From: CALJXB01 sp965225935
Lineage (GTDB): Bacteria; Pseudomonadota; Alphaproteobacteria; Kiloniellales; JAKSDN01
Assembly: GCA_965225935.1 (NCBI GenBank)
Contig: CBDDCC010000003.1
Location: forward strand, 124,001 to 188,000
Reading direction: 5' to 3'
DNA length: 64,000 bases
Shown: piece by piece, positions 1-8,301 of the stretch
How positions within the stretch are numbered: position 1 is the first letter of the stretch
Layout of the letters: every line of letters starts with the position of its first letter
Notes under the pieces: generated by a model
The model's input: only the letters and a program-made list of their open reading frames with translations
Told to the model about the DNA's origin: nothing
Databases searched by the model: none
Translations under genes and position numbers: made by a program

Positions 1-614
1 AGCAGGTCCGCAACCCGGTCAGCGATGTAGCCCTGGGCGATGCCGTTGAAGGTGAGCGCCATGCCGGGCCGGGCCAGGCGGATCTCGCGCGGGCCCGACT
101 GCACGCCGTCCATGCCGACCAGGGAGCGTGCACGGGCCACGTCCGCGGCCGGCGGACCGCCCGATGCCGCGCCGGGGACCGCGAAGTGGCGCCGGTAGCA
201 GTCCCAAAGCGGCTGCACCGTCACGTCGAAGCGGCCCCCGGTGAGGCCGTGCCAGCGCCGCACCCGCGCCAGCAAGATCACCAGGTCGAGGGGCGGGTCC
301 GCCAGGCGTCCCTCCTGGTTGAGGGCGACCAGGGCCGAGTCCGGCCGGTAGAGGCTGAAGACCTGCTCCAGGCGCTCGATCTCCGCCAGCGCCAGGGCCA
401 CCGCACGCTTCGCCGCCGCCTCGTCCCGGTGGTGCAGCAGCAGGCTCGAGCGGGCGCCGAGCGCAACGCCCTGCCAGCGATGGAGGGCCGCGACCTCACC
501 CGCGTCCGCCACGCCCCAGGAAACCGCCGAGGGCAACGCGAGGCCCGGCGCCGCGGCCAGGACAGTCAGTACCCGGCGGCGGGACACGCGCGCGCCTCGC
601 CATTGATGGGTCAT
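1..614 (-). CDS. nirX: NirX/NosX-type ApbE flavin transferase, 3' part cut by window edge
   Basis: FAD:protein FMN transferase of the ApbE family, expected to attach FMN covalently to a Ser/Thr of the periplasmic domain of NirI (11078-13270). The start at 614 gives an N-terminus with RRR and a hydrophobic stretch, a probable Tat-type or Sec signal. Next come VFSLYRPDSALVALNQEGR, TGGRFDVTVQPLWDCYRRH and LTFNGIAQGYIADRVADLL, all typical ApbE blocks. About 204 residues are present before the left edge; a full protein would be about 300. It starts 6 bases after the DUF4202 gene and ends the visible nir operon. In Paracoccus nirX lies beside nirI; here it sits at the far end of the nirS operon. 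The NirX name rests on context; the ApbE family call is firm. Confidence 0.9.
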   Translation of the reverse strand, partial: MTHQWRGARVSRRRVLTVLAAAPGLALPSAVSWGVADAGEVAALHRWQGVALGARSSLLLHHRDEAAAKRAVALALAEIERLEQVFSLYRPDSALVALNQEGRLADPPLDLVILLARVRRWHGLTGGRFDVTVQPLWDCYRRHFAVPGAASGGPPAADVARARSLVGMDGVQSGPREIRLARPGMALTFNGIAQGYIADRVADL

Positions 615-620
615 GGCGGG

Positions 621-1259
621 TCAGGCCTTCCCTTCGGGCCGGAGCGCCCGGGCGACCAGCGCGCCCGCTTCGGGGCCGAGCGGCAGCGCCAGCGCCGCCT
701 CCCTGCCGTGGGGCGACATCTTGGCCCAGGTCTTGCGCAGGATATCGACCAGCTTGTCGTCGGGATGCTTGGCCGCGAAGTCGTTGAAGTGGTGGGCCAG
801 GAACACGAGGCAGACCACGTCCTCGAGGGCCTGGGCCTCCGGGTCGCGCTTGAGACGTTCCTTGCGCAGCAGCGCCCCCACCCGGGCGACGGGGCCCTCG
901 GGATAGCCGGCAGCGCGCAGGATCTCTCCCGCCCGCTCGGCGTGGTATTGCTTCAGGTCCCGCCGCCAGGTGAGATAGCCGGTGCGGCCCTCCGGATAGC
1001 CGGCGCGCGGAATCGCCCAGCGCTCGATGTGCTGGCAGCGTGCCGCCAGACGCAGGGCCTCCGAGGCGTCCGGGTAGAGGCGCGACAACCAGTCGCTCAT
1101 GCGCCGGGCGTAGGCGAGCTCCCGGGGCGTCGCCTCGCCGTCCACCGCCTCGCGGTTTGGATCGGCGGCATTGGCCCGGTCGAAGGCCGCGACGGCGGCC
1201 GCGAAACGCGTCCCGCCGACGCCCTCCGGCCTAGGCGGCTTCGCTGTCTCGAGTCCCAC
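621..1259 (-). CDS. DUF4202 family protein
   Basis: Soluble 212-residue protein that matches the DUF4202 family by eye: a block around RCQHIERWAIPRAGYPEGRT, then TWRRDLKQYHAERA, and LEDVVCLVFLAHHFNDFAAKH. The conserved histidines recall an HD-like helical metal site, which is inference only. The start is GTG at 1259, overlapping the end of the cbiX-like gene by 29 bases, so translation is probably coupled. Members are known near nitrogen-oxide and sulfite/siroheme genes, but no biochemical role is established. Its place between the sirohydrochlorin chelatase and nirX suggests a job in heme d1 or cd1 maturation. Confidence 0.8.
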   Translation of the reverse strand: MGLETAKPPRPEGVGGTRFAAAVAAFDRANAADPNREAVDGEATPRELAYARRMSDWLSRLYPDASEALRLAARCQHIERWAIPRAGYPEGRTGYLTWRRDLKQYHAERAGEILRAAGYPEGPVARVGALLRKERLKRDPEAQALEDVVCLVFLAHHFNDFAAKHPDDKLVDILRKTWAKMSPHGREAALALPLGPEAGALVARALRPEGKA

Positions 1260-2067
1260 GATGCTCTTCCTTCTCCGAGAGGACGGCCCGATCCGCCCGG
1301 CGCCCGCACGCGAGGTCGGCCAAGCCGTCCCGCGCCAGGTCGACGATCAGCCCGTCGACGAAGTCCGCGGCGCCCAGCGGGCCCAGGTACAGCGTCTCGC
1401 GGCCGCAACGGGCGAGCTGCTCCGGCACGTCGCGGCGCGCATGGCGGCCCGGCTCGGCGAAGCAGCCGAGGGCAACGACATGCTCGGCCGCCAGCGGCCG
1501 CACCGCCTCGGCGATCGATGGCCGCTCCTCGAGGAAGGCCGTGCCGACCTCCCGGAAGCCGCCGCCAGCTTCGATGGCTCCGGCGATGCGAACCAGCGCC
1601 CGGCGCGAGGCGGGATCGCGGCCGGTGCCATGGCCGATCAAGAGCAGTGCCGTGTCCTGGGCGCAGAAGCCGCGCCGCCCGATGGCCCAGCGCGTCCAGG
1701 CCGCCGTCTCCCGCGGCAGGCCGGGATGGCTGCCCAGGGTCGGGCAGAGCACGACCTCGCGGCCCCCGTCCAGGCGTTCCAGCCGCTCGTGCAGGAGGCC
1801 GTGCGTGACACCCTCCGACATGAAAAGGGGTACCAGAAGCACAGGATCGCCCGCCAGCCGGGCCAGGGCAGAGTTCGGCGAGGGCGCGCCGAACAGGCTG
1901 CAGGCCGCGGTCTCGGCGAAGCGGCCGGTCGCGGCCAGCCGCGCCGCCCGACGGGCAAGTGCGTCCTGTCCTTCCGGGCTGCCGTAGCCGCAGAGGAGCA
2001 GCGCGGCCGAGCCGAACTGGGGCTCAGTGGCTGGTGCCTTCCTCGAGCCGGATCTTGTTCCAGACAT
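1231..2067 (-). CDS. CbiX/SirB-like sirohydrochlorin chelatase
   Basis: Two-domain chelatase of the CbiX family (278 residues) that would insert Fe2+ into sirohydrochlorin. Siroheme is the precursor used by the NirDLGH decarboxylases, so this gene fills the step between NirE and NirD/L/G/H. The second half has LLLIGHGTGRDPASRR, with the metal-binding His of the GHG motif. In the first half the matching motif reads LLLCGYGSPEG, where Tyr replaces the usual His, so probably only one half is catalytic. The ATG at 2067 overlaps nirN by 44 bases; the overlap is long but no better start is visible. No precorrin dehydrogenase gene is in the window, so that step must be supplied elsewhere. Confidence 0.83.
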   Translation of the reverse strand: MSGTRSGSRKAPATEPQFGSAALLLCGYGSPEGQDALARRAARLAATGRFAETAACSLFGAPSPNSALARLAGDPVLLVPLFMSEGVTHGLLHERLERLDGGREVVLCPTLGSHPGLPRETAAWTRWAIGRRGFCAQDTALLLIGHGTGRDPASRRALVRIAGAIEAGGGFREVGTAFLEERPSIAEAVRPLAAEHVVALGCFAEPGRHARRDVPEQLARCGRETLYLGPLGAADFVDGLIVDLARDGLADLACGRRADRAVLSEKEEHRGTRDSEAA

Positions 2068-3598
2068 TGTACTTCCCCGAGGGTTTCACGAAGGGAATGC
2101 GCTTCACCTCCTCAAGCGTATAGGCGTCGTAGACAACGATGGCGCCGTCCATGTCCCAGACGCTGACGAGCGCCAGTCTGCCGTCGCGGGTGAACTCCAC
2201 GTGGGCGGCGGTCTTGCCGGGCGCCGGGCGAAGCGTCGCCGCGATCTCCAACGTCCGCTTGTCGATCACGTGCAGCGCGTCGCGGTCCGGCCCGAAGAAG
2301 ACGTCGACCCAGGCGTAGGGCGAGGCCGCGTGGCTGCGCAGGAAGAAGCCCGGACCCAGGGTCTCTATGGTGTCGACCACCCGCCAGTCCTTGAGGTCGA
2401 TGACGCTAACCGCCCCGCTCTTCAGGTGCGGCGTCGCCATGACCCGGCGGCCCTCGCGCTCCCAGGAGATGCCCGAGCCGAGATGAGGCAGGCCGGGCAG
2501 CGGCAGCTCGGCGATCTCGCGCCGCACGTCCAGGTTCACCACCACCGCCTTGCCGCCGTCGCGGGCCGAGCCCACCAGCTCCCGGTAGCTGGGGGTGAAG
2601 AAGAAATCGTCGAGGGGCTGGGAGAGAGGGGTGCGGCGGATCGGGAAGCGCCCCGGCAGGGCAAGCGCCTCTACCATGCCCTTCTCGTGGCTGTGCACCA
2701 TGCCCTCGTAGACCGGCGGCGGCTCCTCCAGGTAGGAGATCTCCCAGAGCTCGGGGATGTCCTTCAGGGCCACCACGAAGGACTGGCGCGGCGCCGCCTG
2801 GTAGACGGCGCTCACCCGCGAGGTCAGCTCCCCTTCCCGGTCGGCCGCCTCGATGATCTTCAACGGCCGCAGGTCGCCGGCGTCGAGCAGCACCAGGCTG
2901 TGGGGCAGGTAGTTGGCGACCGCGAGCACCTGGCCGTCGTGGGAGATCGCCAGGTTGCGGGTGTTGATGCCGGCGCGCACCTCGGCCACCGTCTCGAGGG
3001 CGTAGAGGTCGTACTTGCTGATCCAGCCGTCCCGCGAGGCGAAGTAGACGAAGCGGCCGTCCGGCGAGAACTTGGGACCGCCGTGGAGGGCGAAGCGGCT
3101 CTGGAAGCGCGCGATGGGCTCCAGCCGGTCGCCGTCGAGGATCGAGACGTGGTGGTCGCCGCTTTCAACCACTACGAAGAGGTTCATGGGATCAGCGTCA
3201 TGTGCCGGGGTTTCGGGGAGGTGATCGACTTCCACGAGCACCTCGCGGCTGGCCGCGATCTCCGCCTCGCCCCAGACCGGCTTCTCGGCGGGCGGGCTGT
3301 AGATCAGCGCCACCAGGTCCTCGATGTCCTCGGAGGTGAGGCGGTCGGCGAAGGCGGGCATCTGGGTCGCCGCTTGGCCCTCGGCGATCACCTTGCCGGC
3401 CTTGGCCGGTTTCAGTCGCCGCAGGTTCTCCGGCAGCAGCGCCGGGCCCAGGCCGCCGAGGCGGTCGGCGCCGTGGCAGCCGGCGCAATGCAGACCGAAG
3501 AGCCGTTGCCCCGGGGTCTCCGCATTTGCCGGCGCCCCGGCGAGCGTCCCGAGGCCCAGCAGCAGCGCGAGGGCAGCGAGGTCAGCCGGCCGCCGCAT
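2024..3598 (-). CDS. nirN: NirN, dihydro-heme d1 dehydrogenase (cytochrome c / d1-binding protein)
   Basis: Periplasmic c-type cytochrome that resembles NirS. A signal peptide (about 1-26) is followed by a heme c domain with C38-A-G-C41-H42 and then an eight-bladed propeller with blocks such as ALHGGPKFSPDGRFVYFASR. In Pseudomonas NirN oxidises dihydro-heme d1 to heme d1 and helps hand it to NirS. The 524-residue length fits NirN and is shorter than the true NirS in this window (582). The N-terminal extension seen in NirS is missing. It overlaps nirJ by 17 bases. NirN rather than NirS is supported by gene order after nirJ. Confidence 0.92.
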   Translation of the reverse strand: MRRPADLAALALLLGLGTLAGAPANAETPGQRLFGLHCAGCHGADRLGGLGPALLPENLRRLKPAKAGKVIAEGQAATQMPAFADRLTSEDIEDLVALIYSPPAEKPVWGEAEIAASREVLVEVDHLPETPAHDADPMNLFVVVESGDHHVSILDGDRLEPIARFQSRFALHGGPKFSPDGRFVYFASRDGWISKYDLYALETVAEVRAGINTRNLAISHDGQVLAVANYLPHSLVLLDAGDLRPLKIIEAADREGELTSRVSAVYQAAPRQSFVVALKDIPELWEISYLEEPPPVYEGMVHSHEKGMVEALALPGRFPIRRTPLSQPLDDFFFTPSYRELVGSARDGGKAVVVNLDVRREIAELPLPGLPHLGSGISWEREGRRVMATPHLKSGAVSVIDLKDWRVVDTIETLGPGFFLRSHAASPYAWVDVFFGPDRDALHVIDKRTLEIAATLRPAPGKTAAHVEFTRDGRLALVSVWDMDGAIVVYDAYTLEEVKRIPFVKPSGKYNVWNKIRLEEGTSH

Positions 3599-4790
3599 GT
3601 CGCCTGCCGCGATAGGGCGTCACCGCGACCCGCCGTGCCGCACCCGCATGTTCTTCGATGCCGATCTCGGCGTCGCTCAGGTAGCAGGCGGGATCCTCCT
3701 CCCAGGGATCGCCGGTGATCTGCATGGCGCGCACCCGGGTGTTGCCGCCGCAGATGTCGAAGTGGCGGCAGTGCCCGCAGCGGCCCTTGATCTGCCGTGG
3801 CGCGTGCTTCAGGCCCGCCATGACGGGATCGGAGGTGTCTCGCCAGATCTCCGAGAAGGCACGTTCCTTCACGTTGCCTAGGTCGTAGTGCCACCAGAAG
3901 GTGTCGGGGTGGACGTTGCCCAGGTTGTCGATGTTGGCGACGTTGACGCCCGAGGCGTTGCCGCCCCAGGCGACGAGCTTGGCGCGAATGTGCTCGGCCT
4001 TGTCGGGGAAGCGTTCCGCGACCCACCGCAGGAAGTAGACGCCGTCGGCATCGTTGTTGCCGGTGACGAACTCCCGCTTCTCGCCGCGCCGCACGTAGTC
4101 CCAGCAGCGCTCGAACAGCAGGTCCATGGAGTCCCGGGTGGTGCGGTGGTAGGCGTCGTCCTCCCGGTAGCGGTTGCCGCGCCCGGCGTAGACGAGATGC
4201 GAAAGGTAGAACTTGTCAATTTCCTCCCGGTCCATGAGGTCGAGCATCTCGGCGAGGGATTCCACGTTGCGCTCGGTCATGGTGAAGCGCAGGCCGACCT
4301 TGATGCCCCGCTCCCGGCAGAGACGCATACCCTCCAGCGCCTGTTTGTAGGCGCCCGGTTGGCGGCGAAAGGCGTCGTGCACCGCCCCGATGCCGTCGAG
4401 GCTCACGCCCACGTAGTCGTAGCCGATCTCGGCTATGCGCTCGCTCATGGCCGCATCGATCAGGGTGCCGTTGCTGGAGAGGCCGACGTAGAAGCCCATG
4501 GCCTTGGCCCGACGCGAGATCGCGAAGATGTCCGGGCGCAGCAGCGGCTCGCCGCCCGAGAGGATCAGCACCGGCACGCCGAAGGCCTTGAGATCGTCCA
4601 TGACCTCGTAGACCTGGTGGGTGGTCAGCTCGCCGGGGAAACTGACGTCGGCCGAAAGCGAGTAGCAGTGGACGCAGTTGAGGTTGCAGCGCCGGATCAG
4701 GTTCCAGATCACCACCGGGCCGCTCGGCTTGCGCACGCGCACCGGGGTGGGTGTGATCAGCTCCTGCATGAACTGGGACAGGCGGAACAT
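3582..4790 (-). CDS. nirJ: NirJ, radical SAM protein of heme d1 synthesis
   Basis: Radical SAM enzyme that removes the propionate side chains of 12,18-didecarboxysiroheme to install the d1 keto groups. The cluster motif C35-x3-C39-x2-C42 lies in RRCNLNCVHCYS, and the ILSGGEPLLRPD block follows. The C-terminus has GRCGHCRHFDICGGNTRVRA, the cysteine-rich region that binds an auxiliary cluster in NirJ. Length (402 residues) is normal. The start ATG at 4790 comes 1 base after the nirH stop. Confidence 0.95.
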   Translation of the reverse strand: MFRLSQFMQELITPTPVRVRKPSGPVVIWNLIRRCNLNCVHCYSLSADVSFPGELTTHQVYEVMDDLKAFGVPVLILSGGEPLLRPDIFAISRRAKAMGFYVGLSSNGTLIDAAMSERIAEIGYDYVGVSLDGIGAVHDAFRRQPGAYKQALEGMRLCRERGIKVGLRFTMTERNVESLAEMLDLMDREEIDKFYLSHLVYAGRGNRYREDDAYHRTTRDSMDLLFERCWDYVRRGEKREFVTGNNDADGVYFLRWVAERFPDKAEHIRAKLVAWGGNASGVNVANIDNLGNVHPDTFWWHYDLGNVKERAFSEIWRDTSDPVMAGLKHAPRQIKGRCGHCRHFDICGGNTRVRAMQITGDPWEEDPACYLSDAEIGIEEHAGAARRVAVTPYRGRRHAAAG

Positions 4791-4791
4791 G

Positions 4792-5295
4792 TCAGCTCCC
4801 TTCGTTGGCGCGCAGGCGCAGCCCGGTCTTCTTCAGGATCCTGCTGCTGAAGAGCAGGTCGCGGCCGCGGCAGGCGTCGCCCAGCAGGACGGCGATGCGC
4901 TCGGCCTGCTCGGCCACCGCGTCCCGGTCGCGTCCGTGGATCATGGCGAAGAGGTTGTAGGGCCAGTCCGGCAGGCGCCGCGGCCGGCGGTAGCAGTGGG
5001 TCACGAAGTCGAGGGCGCCCACCTGCCGTCCCAGCTCCGCCACCCGTACGTCGTCCACGTCCCAGACCGACATGCCGTTCGCCCGGTAGCCGAGGGCGTA
5101 GTGGTTGGGCACGGCGCCCAGGCGTCGGACGATGCCCTGGCTCTGAAGCCGCCGCAGGCGCGCCATGACCTCCTCGGGCGCCAGGCCCAGACCCTCCGCC
5201 ACGGCGTGATAGGGGCGCACCGAAAGCGGCAGCCCAGCCTGGGTCGCGGCGATGATGCGCCGGTCGCAGGGGTCGATGGGAAGCTCTGCGCTCAT
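4792..5295 (-). CDS. nirH: NirH, siroheme decarboxylase subunit (Lrp/AsnC-like)
   Basis: Lrp/AsnC-fold protein of 167 residues, one of four related proteins here that together decarboxylate siroheme to 12,18-didecarboxysiroheme. A winged-helix-like N-terminus (GLGLAPEEVMARLRRLQSQ) is followed by the NirH/L signature CYRRPRRLPDWPYNLFAMIHG. It pairs by sequence with NirL (5764-6294), while NirD and NirG form the other pair. Gene order F-D-L-G-H-J matches Pseudomonas, which sets the letter. Despite the fold it is an enzyme subunit, not a DNA regulator. Confidence 0.9.
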   Translation of the reverse strand: MSAELPIDPCDRRIIAATQAGLPLSVRPYHAVAEGLGLAPEEVMARLRRLQSQGIVRRLGAVPNHYALGYRANGMSVWDVDDVRVAELGRQVGALDFVTHCYRRPRRLPDWPYNLFAMIHGRDRDAVAEQAERIAVLLGDACRGRDLLFSSRILKKTGLRLRANEGS

Positions 5296-5308
5296 GTCCC
5301 GCTTCGCC

Positions 5309-5767
5309 TCATGCGCTCAGCTTCAGCTCCAGGAAGAACTCCTCTTCCTTGGGCAGGTTCATGACCGGCAGGCCGCAGGCCGCCTCGATCTCGGCGAGCA
5401 CCCGGGCGACCTCCTCCGGGCGTTCGCAGGCGACCACGAACCACATGTTGAAGGCGTGCTCCCGCCGGTAGTTGTGGGCCACCTCCGGGAAGCCGTTGAC
5501 GATCTCCGCCACCTCGTCGAAGCGCGCCTCCGGCACCTTCATGGCGGCGAGCGTCACGGCGCCGCCCAGGCGCTCGGCGTTGTAGAGCGGGCCGAAGCGG
5601 CTCAAGACCCCATGGGCCAGCAGCGCGGTGACACGCGCAATCAACTCCTCCTCGCTCATGCCGAGGCCGACCCCAGCCTCAGCGAAGGGCCGCTCCGAGA
5701 TGGGGAATCCGCCCTGCAGGCCGTTCAGGATGCGCCGGTCCAGCTCGTCGAGCTCGTAGGCCGTCAC
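5309..5767 (-). CDS. nirG: NirG, siroheme decarboxylase subunit (Lrp/AsnC-like)
   Basis: Lrp/AsnC-fold protein of 152 residues with the NirD/G signature VAHNYRREHAFNMWFVVACE. The acidic C-terminus (KEEEFFLELKLSA) is typical of the short members. Start is GTG at 5767, sharing bases with the nirL stop. It ends 13 bases before nirH. NirG most likely forms a heterodimer with NirH or NirL; this pairing is inferred from the family. Confidence 0.9.
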   Translation of the reverse strand: MTAYELDELDRRILNGLQGGFPISERPFAEAGVGLGMSEEELIARVTALLAHGVLSRFGPLYNAERLGGAVTLAAMKVPEARFDEVAEIVNGFPEVAHNYRREHAFNMWFVVACERPEEVARVLAEIEAACGLPVMNLPKEEEFFLELKLSA

Positions 5768-6294
5768 GCCGCCGCCTCCCGCCCCGCGACAGCCGGGGTC
5801 TCGCCGTAGCGGGCGCCGCGCTGCTTGAAGCGCCGCCGGCTGAACAGCACCGCGCGGGGCAGGCCGTCCAGGCCGGCGCTGCGGGTGGCATGCTCGATCT
5901 GCTCCCTCACTTCGGCGCGGCTCTTGCCGTGGATCATGCAGAAGAGGTTGTAGGGCCAGCGGGGCGGCCGCCGGGGCCGCCGGTAGCTGAGGGTGACGAA
6001 GGGGAGCGCCGCGAGACGCCTGCCGCAGTCGTCGACGCGCGCGTCCGGCACGTCCCAGACCACCATGGCGTTCGCCCGGTAGCCCAGCTCGTGGTGGCGC
6101 ACCACGACCCCGAAGCGGCTCAAGGTGCCGTCTTCCTGCAACGCGGCTAGGCGCTCCAGCACGTCGGCCTCCTCCACGCCCAGCTCCGCGGCGAGGTCGG
6201 CGTAGGGCCGGGAAACCAGCGGCAGGCCTTGCTGCAGGCGCGCCAGCAGCCGCCGGTCGAGGCCGGTGAGAGTATCGAGGGCGGCGGCGCTCAT
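5764..6294 (-). CDS. nirL: NirL, siroheme decarboxylase subunit (Lrp/AsnC-like)
   Basis: Lrp/AsnC-fold protein of 176 residues with the NirL/H signature LSYRRPRRPPRWPYNLFCMIHG. The His and basic residues of this loop belong to the siroheme site in characterised homologs. ATG at 6294 overlaps the nirD stop, and its own stop overlaps nirG, so the genes are translationally coupled. In some bacteria nirD and nirL are fused; here they are separate. Confidence 0.9.
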   Translation of the reverse strand: MSAAALDTLTGLDRRLLARLQQGLPLVSRPYADLAAELGVEEADVLERLAALQEDGTLSRFGVVVRHHELGYRANAMVVWDVPDARVDDCGRRLAALPFVTLSYRRPRRPPRWPYNLFCMIHGKSRAEVREQIEHATRSAGLDGLPRAVLFSRRRFKQRGARYGETPAVAGREAAA

Positions 6295-6782
6295 CGGATC
6301 GAGAACCCCAGGTCGACCCGGTAGGCCTTTTCCAGGGGCATCTCCAGCACCTCCAGGCCCGTCGCCGCGGCGATCTCGGCGAGCACCGCCAGCACCTCCT
6401 CGCGGCTCTGCGCCGTCACCACGAACCAGAGATTGAGGTCGTGCTCGCGCTCGTAGTTGTGGTTGACCTCCGGGTAGGCGCTCACCAGATCGGCCACGCT
6501 TTCCAGATCCGGCTCCGGCACGGCCATGGCGGCGAGCGTGCTCCAGCCCAGGCGGTGCGGCCGCACCACCGCGCCGATGCGGCTCACGAACCCGCGCGCC
6601 AGCAGGTCCTCGTAGGCGGCCAGGACCTCCTCTTCCGTCAGTCCGAACGCCCCGGCGATGGCGGCGTAGGGCCGCGGAACCAGCGGAAAGCCCCGCTGGT
6701 AGTCGTCGAGCAGCGCCGTCTCCAAGGCGCTCAGCTCCGGCGTCTCCGGCGCGGCATTCCTATCCGTCGTCGCGAGTCGCAT
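6291..6782 (-). CDS. nirD: NirD, siroheme decarboxylase subunit (Lrp/AsnC-like)
   Basis: Lrp/AsnC-fold protein of 163 residues with the NirD/G signature VNHNYEREHDLNLWFVVTAQ. It is first of the D-L-G-H set and starts 2 bases after the nirF stop. Together with NirL it would form one siroheme decarboxylase complex; NirG/NirH would be a second. Each letter is assigned by order and size (163, 176, 152, 167), which parallels Pseudomonas aeruginosa. Confidence 0.9.
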   Translation of the reverse strand: MRLATTDRNAAPETPELSALETALLDDYQRGFPLVPRPYAAIAGAFGLTEEEVLAAYEDLLARGFVSRIGAVVRPHRLGWSTLAAMAVPEPDLESVADLVSAYPEVNHNYEREHDLNLWFVVTAQSREEVLAVLAEIAAATGLEVLEMPLEKAYRVDLGFSIR

Positions 6783-6784
6783 GG

Positions 6785-7975
6785 CTAGAGCCCGATCCGG
6801 TGGGCGCGGGCGGTCATGAAGATGCCGCTCGGCTTGGCCGCCGGGATCTCGGCCAGGCGCGCGAAGGTCCGGGTGTCGTAGACCTCGATCCGGTCCTCGT
6901 CGCGCACTGACAGCCAGAGCTGCTCGCCGCGCGGCGAGAACTCCAAGTGCAACACCGCCTTGCCCGGCTTCAGGGTCTCGACCACCTCTAGGGAGGGCAC
7001 GTCGATCACCTGCACGGTGTCGTTGCGCGGGTGGGCGAAGTTCACCCAGACCTGCCGACCGTCGGGCCGGGCGACGGCGAAGACCGGCTGGCCGTGGACC
7101 GCGATACGGCCCACCTCGCGCCAGCTGCCGGCTTCCACCACCAGCACCTCGTGGCGGCCGACCGCCGGCAGGAAGAAGAAGTCGCCGGCCCGGGCCCAGC
7201 CTTCCAGGTGGGGCATCTTGTAGACCGGCAGCGGTTCCTCACCCCGGCCGTAGCCGTCGAGGATGCGCGTCACGCCGGCCTCCGGCCTCCAGAGGTCGAG
7301 GTGGGCCAGGCCGTCCTCGCCGAACAGGCCGGCGATGTAGTGGCGCCCGTCGCCCGAGATCAGGCCGTCGTAGGGCTGCAGGCCCACATCCTCGAAGCGC
7401 TCCAGCGCCGGCTGCGACGGATCGGTCAGGTCGGCGACCCAGATCTCGCCGGCGTCATAGAGCGCGAAGACGAAGCGCTGGCCCGGCGCGTCCACCAGCC
7501 CGACCACCTTGGAGGGGCCGGCGAGGCGCGCGCTCTCGGCCGGGATGTCGGCCACCAGCTCCAGCGTCTCGCTGTCGAACACCCGCACGCCGCCGGGATC
7601 GTAGTTGGAGACAGCCACCAGCCGGCCGTCCTGGGAGATGGCCCCGCCGATCGAATTGCCCGCCTGCACCACCCGCTTGACGATCTCGGCGGTCAAGAGG
7701 TCGATCTTGGTGAGCCCGCCGTCGCGCCCGAAGACGAAGGCGTAGCGGGCGTCGCGGGAGAAGACGACCGAGGCGTGGCTGACGTCGCCCAGGCCCTCGA
7801 CCCGGGCGATGGAGGCCTTGGCGCTGGTGTCGACGATCTGCAGCGATCCCGCCGCCCGCTCGATCACCACGGCCAGGTCGCCGGTGCCGCGCAGCTCGCC
7901 GGCCGTCACGGGCGCGGCGAGCAGCGCCAGGAGCAGTGGCAGGACCGGCGCCAGCTTGGGGATCGCGAATCTCAT
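6785..7975 (-). CDS. nirF: NirF, heme d1 synthesis propeller protein
   Basis: Exported eight-bladed propeller protein (396 residues) related to the d1 domain of NirS/NirN but without a heme c domain. It has a signal peptide (about 1-25, ending VTAG) and blade motifs such as HASVVFSRDARYAFVFGRDG and HLEFSPRGEQLWLSVRDEDR. NirF acts late in heme d1 synthesis, before NirN, and interacts with NirN and NirS in Pseudomonas. Its start overlaps the nirC stop (ATGA). Confidence 0.93.
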   Translation of the reverse strand: MRFAIPKLAPVLPLLLALLAAPVTAGELRGTGDLAVVIERAAGSLQIVDTSAKASIARVEGLGDVSHASVVFSRDARYAFVFGRDGGLTKIDLLTAEIVKRVVQAGNSIGGAISQDGRLVAVSNYDPGGVRVFDSETLELVADIPAESARLAGPSKVVGLVDAPGQRFVFALYDAGEIWVADLTDPSQPALERFEDVGLQPYDGLISGDGRHYIAGLFGEDGLAHLDLWRPEAGVTRILDGYGRGEEPLPVYKMPHLEGWARAGDFFFLPAVGRHEVLVVEAGSWREVGRIAVHGQPVFAVARPDGRQVWVNFAHPRNDTVQVIDVPSLEVVETLKPGKAVLHLEFSPRGEQLWLSVRDEDRIEVYDTRTFARLAEIPAAKPSGIFMTARAHRIGL

Positions 7976-8301
7976 TGCGGCACTCCTTCGCGCAGGCGGC
8001 GCACGAGCCAGCGCGCCTCCTCCTCGCTCAGTTCGCTTTTCCAGGGCGGCATGGGCGTCGTGGCGACGCCCTCGAGAATGATTTCCACCAGGTCCTCCTC
8101 CGCCCGCCCGGCCAGCGCCCGGGGCAACAGGGGCGGCCCCAGGCCGCCCTTCATGGTGAGACCGTGGCAGGAGCCGCAGTCGTGTCTCAGGCGGTGCAGC
8201 AGCTCCGCCTGTCGCTCCGGCGACGGCAGCGCCCAGGCCACGCCCGCCACGCCGGCAAGCAGCAGCGCCGCCAGGCCGCCGGCGGCCCCGGGCCTAGGCA
8301 T
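7972..8301 (-). CDS. nirC: NirC, small periplasmic c-type cytochrome
   Basis: Single-heme cytochrome c of 109 residues: signal peptide to about residue 24, then C42-G-S-C45-H46 and a distal methionine in TTPMPPWKSELSE. NirC (cytochrome c55X) donates electrons to NirS and may accept them during heme d1 maturation. It overlaps nirE by 8 bases and nirF by 4. Confidence 0.9.
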   Translation of the reverse strand: MPRPGAAGGLAALLLAGVAGVAWALPSPERQAELLHRLRHDCGSCHGLTMKGGLGPPLLPRALAGRAEEDLVEIILEGVATTPMPPWKSELSEEEARWLVRRLREGVPQ

